Source: Vulcanimicrobiota bacterium
GTDB taxonomy: Bacteria; Vulcanimicrobiota; Vulcanimicrobiia; Vulcanimicrobiales; Vulcanimicrobiaceae
Reading direction: 5' to 3'
DNA length: 5,599 nt
Assembly (NCBI GenBank): GCA_019237435.1
Contig: JAFAHB010000221.1
Coordinates: 1-5,599 of the forward strand
Shown: positions 1 through 5,599 of the stretch, one piece after another
How the letters are laid out: each line of letters opens with the position of its first letter
Numbering within the stretch: position 1 is the stretch's first letter
Notes under the pieces: generated by a model
Told to the model about the DNA's origin: nothing
Databases searched by the model: none
Seen by the model: the letters and a program-made list of their open reading frames with translations, nothing else
Translations under genes and position numbers: made by a program

Positions 1-3000
1 GGATCGCCGGTCGTCGAACCGGCCAGCGGTTCTCCGCAGCCGGCCGCGGGATCGATGCCGGGGGTCGTGAGCGGTGCACCGTAGCGATTGCCCGCGACGA
101 ACTGAAACGACGGTGTGATCGTGAAGCGGTCGTGCCGGTAGTTCAAGATGAGCGTAGCGACGTAGGGATAGGTGAACGCGTTGACGCCTGAGCCGATCGG
201 ACCGGGAAAGATCGAGTACGGTAAATACGATGCGTTGGGATCGAAGAGCGAAAACGCCGGCGAACGCCAGTATGGGTTGGCGACCGCGTCGGGAGCCTTG
301 CAGGAAGGATCGGGTGCGCCTTTGGCCGTGTAGCACGCCGCCGCGGGCAAACCGTTGGTGGTAGCGCCGCAGACGGCTTGCCCGAACTGCAGTTTGCCGT
401 ACTCGCTTCCTCCACGCGCGCAGGCTTCTGTGTAGGCGTTGTACTGCGAAATGCCCGAATTGATCGGCGAAATTACGGTCGTGCCGTTGGGAAGCACGCT
501 GTATGTCACGGTCGCATAGGTGTACGCAAACGAGAGTTGCCCGGCGAAGCCGTTGCGGCTGAAATCGCCCTTGTCGAATTGAAACTCGAAGCCTTTGGAC
601 GTTTGATACCCCGCATTGAGGCCCGACACCAGCCCGGTCGTGTAGTTGATGTAGAAATTCTCGATCTGATCTTGCGTCTGGCGCAGAAACGGCGTCAGCT
701 TGAACGACATGTCGGTGCCGGGGAAGCGATGTTCGATTGAAAGGTCGCTGTTGTAGGAGACCGACGGCGCGACCTCGTGCCCCGGCGTCGTAAAGCCCAG
801 CGGATAGAACTGCGCGAGCGAGTCCGGCAAGTTTTGTTGCAGGCCGTTGTACTGTTCGTATGCGGCACTGGGCTGCTCGTTATAGCGGCCATAGCTCGCG
901 CGCAGCACCGTGTTGGGATTGACCGTGTAGGTCATGCCGAAGCGCGGCTGCGGAATATTGTAATCGAATGCCCCGGGAATGTTCCGCATGTTGGCGTTTA
1001 CGTACTGTTTGCCGAATGCCGAGCAGGGTCTCTGCGAGTTCGTGCTCCAGCCCGACGATCCCACGAGCGCGCTGCGATCGACGAGTGTGAGCGTCCGCGT
1101 GTCGAAGCACGTGTCTTGATTGAAGGCATTGAACCAAAAGTTCCGAGCGGCGCCGAAGTTCGTATTCGCACCGACGTAGTCGTAGTTATCGACGCGGACG
1201 CCGAGGTTGAAGAACAGCTTGTCGCTCGGCCGCCACTGATCCGTAAGCGAATAGCCCGTAAAATACGGCGTTACGGTATTGTTCAAGCCGTAGGCGCCGT
1301 TTTCGAGCGCGTAATAGGCGCATGGGCCGCCGCCGCACCTCAGCCCGTTCGCGCTAGGCGGCAGCGAGCCGGAGTAGACTCCCGAAAGCGAGGCGAACGT
1401 CGGCAGTAGGCTTCCATACGTCACGCCGCTCGCGCCGCCGTCGCTGCACGTCGTCGGCATGGTGTACGGCGCGCCTTTCTTCGGCGTGATCACCGCGTAG
1501 CAGGTCCCGCTCATCAGAGCGTTCGGATTGACCAGCACGGCGAAGCTGTCGGCGTAGTCGAACATCTGCTCGTTATAGATGCGCGCGCCTCGCGACGTCG
1601 TGTACGTGCCCTCGGCCTCTAGGAGGTGCTGGGGGCTCAGCTGATCGGCGAACGACACGGAGACTCCGCGCGTGTGGTTATTGATCTCGTAGTCACCGGA
1701 GTCGTAAAAGGCATAAGGCTGGAGGGACATCATTGGGCCGTTTTCGATCCAGTCGGAATAGTACGTGTATCCGTAGACACGCAGGTACGCGCTCGAGCTA
1801 AAGTTCTTTTGGTACTGTAGCTTCACGATAGCTTGGCCGTTATAGCCGCGGTCGCGTTGATTGTAGGGATCGGGAATAGGCCCGAAGAGCGCGTGCGGCG
1901 GCGAGGACGGATACAAGTAAGGCGTCACGAGCGAAGGATAGTTGGCGGGCAAGTAGCTGCCCACGGGTCCGCGATATTGATACGAGTCCAGATAGTACGG
2001 CGGAAAGGCTCCCACCGAGTTGATCCAGTTCGCATAGCCTTCGTCGTTGACCGAGCTGAAAAACGTCGTGAATATCTCGTCGTTGTCGTAAAGCAGCTGA
2101 ACGTCGTCGCGTAGGCCGTCGTTGCGATGCGGAATGGCGACGTGAAAGTTCACGACCGAAGTTCGGGTGGCGACGTTGGCGGCGTTGATCGTGCCGAAGC
2201 CGAACGGCCCCAGCAGCCACCCCGGAGCACCGCTGAGACCGACGTTCGGCTTGCCGTTGGTGAAGCACGACGGCAAGTTCGCCAGATTTGAAGTGGGGCA
2301 TTGGGCGAGCTGCTGTCCGAACTCGTTGGCGTAGGCTGCGCCGCCGAATTGATCGACATAGCGATAGTCCTGGTTGTATCCGCCGACGCCGACGTAATAA
2401 GAAAACATGCGGTCGGGCGTCGCGCCGCCGACCTCGACGTTGGCGCTATGGTAGAAGATCGGCGAGCCGAGACTCAGGTTCGCGGTAGCATAGCCCGGAA
2501 ACGTTCCGGACTTGATCACCTGATTGACGAATCCGGCGAGGCCTTGCGCTTCGGCATTGGCCGGCGTCGCGCCGGTATAGACTTGGAGCTCGAGCTGACC
2601 GAGCGACGAGAGCGAACCCGACGGATAGTTATCGAAGGCGCGATTGACCGGAATGCCGTCGAACTCGTAACCGACCTCTGACGCATCGCCGCCGCGGACG
2701 TGCACTGCCTGCAAATAACCGTTTTGATTCGCCGGCACGTACGCGCCCGGCACCGACGCAATCGCCGAATACGCACTGTTGAGCGCGCCTCCGCCGCCGA
2801 GCACCGCGGTGCGAGCTTGCTGCGCCGCGTTGATCGAATAGACGTCGGCGGTCGTGCCCGGCTTGACGAGGCTCGACCCACTGCGCGAGGTAACGTTCGC
2901 GATCGTTCGTAGGGCCACGCGCATGCTCAGGGTAAGGGTTTGCACCGCGTCGGCAAGCACGGCGACACCGGCATACGAAAGCGGCTCGTATCCGTTCTTT

Positions 3001-3266
3001 TGCAGCGAGATCGTATATTCGTCGGGCGCCAGCGAAACGAAGGCAAAGCGGCCTTGGGCGTCGGTCGTCACGGCCGCGCTCTGGGAAGGGCTCGTCACGG
3101 TGACTTTGGCGCCCGCAATGGGCGCCGACGTGCCGACCTCCACGACGACGCCGCTGATTCCACCGGTCGTACCGGCTCGCGCAATCTGCGTTGGAATCAG
3201 CACCAACGATAACGCCAGAAACGGTGTCATTCTAAGCGCGAGCGTAGCGAGCAGTCGAAGGAGCAT
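1..3266 (-). CDS. TonB-dependent-receptor-like outer-membrane protein (Oar-type, carboxypeptidase-regulatory-like N-domain), 3'-truncated
   Basis: I translated 1088 uninterrupted codons from ATG at 3264-3266 to the left edge, with no stop. Residues 1-31 form a signal peptide (R4 and R12, hydrophobic core, likely cleavage after ARA-31). Residues 36-115 are a carboxypeptidase-regulatory-like Ig fold (GISGVVVEVGT...PIAGAKVTV...TDAQGRFAFVSLAPDEYTISL). About 130-255 is the plug, with VHVRGGDASEVGYEFDGIPV (188-207) and LQVYTGATPANAEAQGLAGF (227-246). From about 257 to the end are alternating aromatic strands and long loops of a beta-barrel. Later barrel landmarks are YSLTDQWRPSDKLFFNLGVR, PQPRFGMTYTVNPNTVLRASYG and FEFQFDKGDF. 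Oar-like proteins usually run to about 1000-1150 residues, so only the last strands are probably missing. No clear TonB box is visible. The protein would sit in the outer membrane and import or bind an unknown ligand. The start is supported by AGGAGG and coupling to the upstream gene. Residues 2-13 come from a repeat, and 13 cysteines fall mostly in close pairs. Confidence 0.93.
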   Translation of the reverse strand, partial: MLLRLLATLALRMTPFLALSLVLIPTQIARAGTTGGISGVVVEVGTSAPIAGAKVTVTSPSQSAAVTTDAQGRFAFVSLAPDEYTISLQKNGYEPLSYAGVAVLADAVQTLTLSMRVALRTIANVTSRSGSSLVKPGTTADVYSINAAQQARTAVLGGGGALNSAYSAIASVPGAYVPANQNGYLQAVHVRGGDASEVGYEFDGIPVNRAFDNYPSGSLSSLGQLELQVYTGATPANAEAQGLAGFVNQVIKSGTFPGYATANLSLGSPIFYHSANVEVGGATPDRMFSYYVGVGGYNQDYRYVDQFGGAAYANEFGQQLAQCPTSNLANLPSCFTNGKPNVGLSGAPGWLLGPFGFGTINAANVATRTSVVNFHVAIPHRNDGLRDDVQLLYDNDEIFTTFFSSVNDEGYANWINSVGAFPPYYLDSYQYRGPVGSYLPANYPSLVTPYLYPSSPPHALFGPIPDPYNQRDRGYNGQAIVKLQYQKNFSSSAYLRVYGYTYYSDWIENGPMMSLQPYAFYDSGDYEINNHTRGVSVSFADQLSPQHLLEAEGTYTTSRGARIYNEQMFDYADSFAVLVNPNALMSGTCYAVITPKKGAPYTMPTTCSDGGASGVTYGSLLPTFASLSGVYSGSLPPSANGLRCGGGPCAYYALENGAYGLNNTVTPYFTGYSLTDQWRPSDKLFFNLGVRVDNYDYVGANTNFGAARNFWFNAFNQDTCFDTRTLTLVDRSALVGSSGWSTNSQRPCSAFGKQYVNANMRNIPGAFDYNIPQPRFGMTYTVNPNTVLRASYGRYNEQPSAAYEQYNGLQQNLPDSLAQFYPLGFTTPGHEVAPSVSYNSDLSIEHRFPGTDMSFKLTPFLRQTQDQIENFYINYTTGLVSGLNAGYQTSKGFEFQFDKGDFSRNGFAGQLSFAYTYATVTYSVLPNGTTVISPINSGISQYNAYTEACARGGSEYGKLQFGQAVCGATTNGLPAAACYTAKGAPDPSCKAPDAVANPYWRSPAFSLFDPNASYLPYSIFPGPIGSGVNAFTYPYVATLILNYRHDRFTITPSFQFVAGNRYGAPLTTPGIDPAAGCGEPLAGSTTGD
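3226..3263 (+). repeat. Repeat copy C at the gene junction, encoding the receptor's signal-peptide start
   Basis: The left arm GTCATTCTAAGC (3226-3237) matches copy B at 8 of 12 positions with transitions only. The right part contains GTCGAAGG (3254-3261), identical to B. The middle (3238-3253) carries GCGAGCGTAGCGAGC, a type of insert common in longer members of such repeats. It abuts the receptor start codon and encodes residues 2-13 (LLRLLATLALRM), giving the export signal its arginines. The palindrome is weaker here than in A and B, so the assignment rests on sequence likeness and orientation. Confidence 0.65.
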
Positions 3267-5599
3267 CACGTACAAACCTCCTGCTTCGAGTCCGGCCGAA
3301 GATGGTGCGCGGCCAAGAACGATTCATACGTCGCCATCGCAGCAACGAATTCAGCGTGGATCGATGCGGCCTCGCGCAGCTGGGCCGGCGTCGGCGGACC
3401 CTGCGAAAGGGCGACGACGCCCAGCAGCGTCGTCAGGCGCTCGCGCAGACGATCGGGCATGAGCTGATCATCTTCGGAGTTCACGACACCCGAGGTAAAT
3501 GGCCGATACGCAGCGTCACCCTGAGTCCGTCGAAGGGTGACCATAGAATCGAGCCTGTTCAGCGCGGTATCGATCGCCGAAAGCTCATCGTCGAGCTCTT
3601 TGAGGAACCGATAGCGCGCGAGGTACTGTGGTTGAGTCCAGGCCGCGCGCGGATCGGGACGAACGTCGAGATTTTGCGACGCCGTCGTGGCGCCGGCGTG
3701 CAGCACCGCGACGTAAGGGCCCGGCACGACGGTCGGTCCCGCCCCGCCACGATTCCATTCGCGCGCGCGCAGCCACGGAACGGGAGGCGTTTCGGTGAGA
3801 TCCCAAGCCGTACGCTCCACGCCGGCTTCGCCGGGCGCGCCGAAACAGCGAACGCGGCGGCCTTGCGCATCGAAGACTTCAATCCACGTGCGCGACGCCG
3901 AAGGCAGATAGTACGTCAACAGCGCGCCCTCCGGCGGATCCTCGCCGGCATAGGTGCCGGCGACCAGACAGCATTCATCGGGATGCGTTCCGTAGTACGA
4001 CGTCCACCATCGATACCACGTGTATGTCGCGCGCGGCGCAAAGAGCTTGGGCGAGACGGAGGCGACCGCGCTCGTCAGATCGCTCAACGCGGCGGCATCG
4101 TCGAAAATCCAAAAACCGCGGCCATGCGTGGCGACGAGAACGTCGTGATCCTGCGGCTGAATCCGCAGGTCGCGTACCGCGACCGAAGGCATATTCAAGC
4201 GCAAGCTCTCCCAGTGCGTGCCGCGATCGAGGCTGACCCAAACGCCTTGCTCGAGTCCGGCATAGAGCACGTCCGGGTTCGTGGGGTCTTCGCGCACGAC
4301 GTGAACGTATTCATCGCGCGGCAAGCCGCCGACGATTATGTGCCACGTCGCACCTGAATCGTCGGTCACGAGAATGTACGGGCGCGAGTCCCCCATTAGG
4401 TGTCGATCGATTGCAACGTACGCGCGTCGCGCATCGGCGTGCGAGGCTTCGACCGTATCGACGCGTCCCCACGAGGGGACGAGACCCTCCGACGGCGTCA
4501 CGTTGCGCCAATGCGACGCTTGCGGCGAGGCCGGCGAAGCATCCGAGGTAAGCTGCACCAGCCCGTCATCGGTGCCGACCCAGATGAAACGCGGATCTGC
4601 CGGCGAGGGCGCGATGTCCAGGATCGTATCGTAGAACTCGGCGCCCGATACGTCGGTATTGATCGGTCCGCCCGCGACTTGCTGTTTACTCGGATCGTTG
4701 CGCGTCAAGTCGGGGCTGATCACGGTCCAGTTGCGACCGCGATCCCGTGTCGCAAAGAGCACGTTTGCGCCAAAATATGACACGCTCGGGACAGGTTTTG
4801 TCGAAGGGCTGAATGCAATCGGCGCTTCCCAATTCGAGCGATACGGAAGACCGGCCAACGCGCGCCCGTTAGTATCCGTGACGTCGGGCGAGATGTCGTA
4901 GTTCTGCCGTGAATTCAGATCGAAAATTCCAAGCTGTCCGTTGAGCTGGCTGACGCCGACGTTCCAAATCGACGATGGGTCGTTGGGTTGCGGCCACACC
5001 CACGAGCCGTCGCCATCGTTACCGACGGCGCGCCAGTCGGAGTTTTCGATCCCGAAAGGGCTTAAAGAATCCGAGGGCCCGCAGTAGGAATCGTTGTCTT
5101 GAATTCCGCCGCAGAGGTGGTAAGGATTCTGCGCGTCGTAGCCGACACGGTAGATCTGGGCGAGCACGACGTTAAACCGCCAGTCCCAGGTCTTGCCGCC
5201 GTCGTTCGAAATCGGAGCTCCGCCGTCGTCGGCTTCGATGATGCGACGGCCGTCGCGCGAGATCCAAAGTCCGTGATGATCTTGATGGACCGCGCCGAGC
5301 ACGTCGCTGTACGTTTTTCCGCCGTCGCGCGTCTCGATGAGGTCTTCCGAGGAAAAGAAAACTTCATCGGGGTTCGACGGGTCGACGGCGAGCCGGCTCA
5401 TGTAAAAAGGGCGCTGGTTGACGAGCGTATCGCGCGTCATAAGCCGCCACTGCTCGCCGCGATCGTCGGAGCGCCAGAGTATTCCTTGCGTCGATTGAAT
5501 CAAAGCGTAGACTCTAACCTTGTCATCCCGAGCCCCTCCACTTCGCTCGGGATAAACTCCGTCGAGGGATGCAACTCCCAATCCGATGCGTCCCATGTA
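3266..5599 (-). CDS. Secreted BNR/Asp-box beta-propeller protein (VPS10/sortilin-like, 'glycosyl hydrolase-like'), 5'-truncated
   Basis: Open across the right edge: the codon before the first in-window Met (5594-5596) is TAC, and RIGLGVA...RVYAL is an internal propeller strand motif in this family, so this Met is not the start. The signal peptide and first blades lie outside. Numbering from that Met, six Asp-boxes (S/T-x-D-x-G-x-x-W/Y) are visible: 43-50, 89-96, 130-137, 283-290, 411-418 and 455-462. Also visible are the family motif CGGIQDNDSYCGPS (162-175, with a likely C162-C172 disulphide) and YFGAN...ISPDLTRNDP (274-302). Residues from about 510 form a beta-sandwich-like region with PPEGALLTYYLP, VERTAWDL and GPYVAVL. 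A helical segment follows from about 655 to 765. Members are usually about 1000 residues and exported. Many are named glycosyl hydrolases, but no catalytic residues can be identified here, so a binding or scaffold role is equally possible. Two clear and one candidate palindromic repeats interrupt it in frame. It overlaps the downstream receptor gene by one base. Confidence 0.9.
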   Translation of the reverse strand, partial: YMGRIGLGVASLDGVYPERSGGARDDKVRVYALIQSTQGILWRSDDRGEQWRLMTRDTLVNQRPFYMSRLAVDPSNPDEVFFSSEDLIETRDGGKTYSDVLGAVHQDHHGLWISRDGRRIIEADDGGAPISNDGGKTWDWRFNVVLAQIYRVGYDAQNPYHLCGGIQDNDSYCGPSDSLSPFGIENSDWRAVGNDGDGSWVWPQPNDPSSIWNVGVSQLNGQLGIFDLNSRQNYDISPDVTDTNGRALAGLPYRSNWEAPIAFSPSTKPVPSVSYFGANVLFATRDRGRNWTVISPDLTRNDPSKQQVAGGPINTDVSGAEFYDTILDIAPSPADPRFIWVGTDDGLVQLTSDASPASPQASHWRNVTPSEGLVPSWGRVDTVEASHADARRAYVAIDRHLMGDSRPYILVTDDSGATWHIIVGGLPRDEYVHVVREDPTNPDVLYAGLEQGVWVSLDRGTHWESLRLNMPSVAVRDLRIQPQDHDVLVATHGRGFWIFDDAAALSDLTSAVASVSPKLFAPRATYTWYRWWTSYYGTHPDECCLVAGTYAGEDPPEGALLTYYLPSASRTWIEVFDAQGRRVRCFGAPGEAGVERTAWDLTETPPVPWLRAREWNRGGAGPTVVPGPYVAVLHAGATTASQNLDVRPDPRAAWTQPQYLARYRFLKELDDELSAIDTALNRLDSMVTLRRTQGDAAYRPFTSGVVNSEDDQLMPDRLRERLTTLLGVVALSQGPPTPAQLREAASIHAEFVAAMATYESFLAAHHLRPDSKQEVCT
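3277..3282 (-). promoter_or_regulatory. Shine-Dalgarno site of the receptor gene, inside the end of the propeller gene
   Basis: The minus strand reads AGGAGG ten bases before the ATG at 3264-3266. It lies within the codons for the propeller's last residues (KQEVCT). The site, together with the TGATG stop/start overlap, decides the receptor start in favour of Met1 over Met13 (3228-3230), which has no comparable site. Ribosomes finishing the propeller could re-initiate here, so the two proteins would be made in a linked ratio. Confidence 0.8.
3515..3541 (+). repeat. In-frame palindromic repeat, copy B (27 bp, nine codons, inside the propeller gene)
   Basis: A perfect 8-bp inverted repeat, GTCACCCT (3515-3522) and AGGGTGAC (3534-3541), flanks an 11-base loop. 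The 27 bp coincide exactly with nine codons encoding VTLRRTQGD (residues 686-694), between LNRLDSM and AAYRPF in the helical C-terminal region. It is the most compact copy and best defines the ends of the element: GTCA at one side and TGAC at the other. No frame damage results. Confidence 0.8.
4784..4808 (+). repeat. Candidate diverged repeat copy D (inside the propeller gene)
   Basis: These 25 bases align without gaps to 5545-5569 of copy A: GCTCGGGA and GTCGA are identical at the same spacing. Seventeen of 25 positions match and all eight differences are transitions. It encodes about residues 263-271 (SPSTKPVPS), just before YFGAN, where relatives have a shorter turn such as SPHDPNTVYFG. 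It lacks the clear left arm and inverted repeat, so chance similarity is possible. Confidence 0.35.
5522..5571 (+). repeat. In-frame palindromic repeat, copy A (inside the propeller gene)
   Basis: The left arm GTCATCCCGAGC (5522-5533) and the right arm CCGTCGAGGGATG (5559-5571) match copy B, at 9 of 12 and 11 of 13 bases with only transitions differing. Inside is a perfect 9-bp inverted repeat, ATCCCGAGC (5525-5533) and GCTCGGGAT (5545-5553), with an 11-base loop. CATCCC (5524-5529) can alternatively pair with GGGATG (5566-5571). On the coding strand it reads SLDGVYPERSGGARDDKV (about residues 10-27), placed between RIGLGVA and RVYAL, where relatives normally carry only a few residues. The frame stays open. 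Confidence 0.82.

Noticed and set aside
777..1409. 210-codon plus-strand open frame
   Set aside because: It is antisense to the receptor barrel, with low-complexity Arg/Val composition typical of a shadow frame. The minus-strand receptor reading is continuous and recognisable.
3228..3230. Met13 as the true receptor start
   Set aside because: It has no nearby ribosome-binding site and leaves a signal peptide without positive charge. Met1 has AGGAGG and the TGATG overlap. It is not fully excluded.
3302..4357. 351-codon plus-strand open frame
   Set aside because: It is antisense to the propeller gene, Arg-rich with no family likeness and no ribosome-binding site that I could see. High-GC codon use opens the opposite strand. 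The propeller reading has six Asp-boxes.
5525..5553. Hairpin as a transcription terminator
   Set aside because: It is inside a coding sequence, is not followed by a T-run on either strand, and matches the repeat family instead.
5594..5596. Met at the right edge as the start of the propeller gene
   Set aside because: The frame stays open upstream, the sequence at this point is an internal propeller strand, and there is no signal peptide. The gene continues beyond the window.
3266..5599. Assigning a specific glycosidase or sialidase activity to the propeller
   Set aside because: Asp-boxes are structural and occur in non-enzymes. No catalytic Arg triad or Tyr/Glu pair can be identified by eye.

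Overview
The window is entirely coding, on the minus strand, and holds two genes cut off by its ends. Reading in the transcribed direction (right to left), the first is the C-terminal 777 codons of a large secreted beta-propeller protein of the BNR/Asp-box, VPS10-like (sortilin-type) 'glycosyl hydrolase-like' family (5599 to 3266). The second is an almost complete TonB-dependent-receptor-type outer-membrane protein of the Oar-like class: signal peptide, carboxypeptidase-regulatory-like domain, plug and long beta-barrel (3266 to 1, C-terminus missing). The stop of the first gene and the start of the second share one base (TGATG), and an AGGAGG ribosome-binding site lies inside the end of the propeller gene. 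The two are therefore almost certainly co-transcribed and translationally coupled. There is no intergenic DNA, RNA gene, insertion sequence or CRISPR array.

The source looks like a high-GC, didermic, environmental bacterium. From memory of protein families, the receptor's plug and early-barrel sequence (a VYTGATPANAEAQGLAGF-like stretch) most resembles receptors in Candidatus Eremiobacterota (WPS-2). Acidobacteriota carry similar Oar-like receptors and propellers and are the main alternative. This taxonomic guess is an inference that no search has tested.

The most interesting signal is a family of short palindromic repeats lying inside the coding sequence. All copies are in the same orientation, with left arm GTCAyyCyrAGy and right arm GTCGArGG. 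One copy adds a peptide to the propeller near residues 9-27. A second is 27 bp, exactly nine codons, and adds residues 686-694 in the helical C-terminal part. A third sits at the gene junction and encodes residues 2-13 of the receptor, the charged first part of its signal peptide. A diverged fourth candidate lies in the propeller around residues 263-271. All leave the reading frame open. This resembles the in-gene palindromic elements described in Rickettsia, but here two clear copies and one candidate lie in one gene and another shapes the export signal of its operon partner.

Other points are six closely spaced cysteine pairs confined to the receptor barrel, which suggests disulphide-stapled surface loops, and a Tyr/Pro-rich segment that is probably an extracellular loop.
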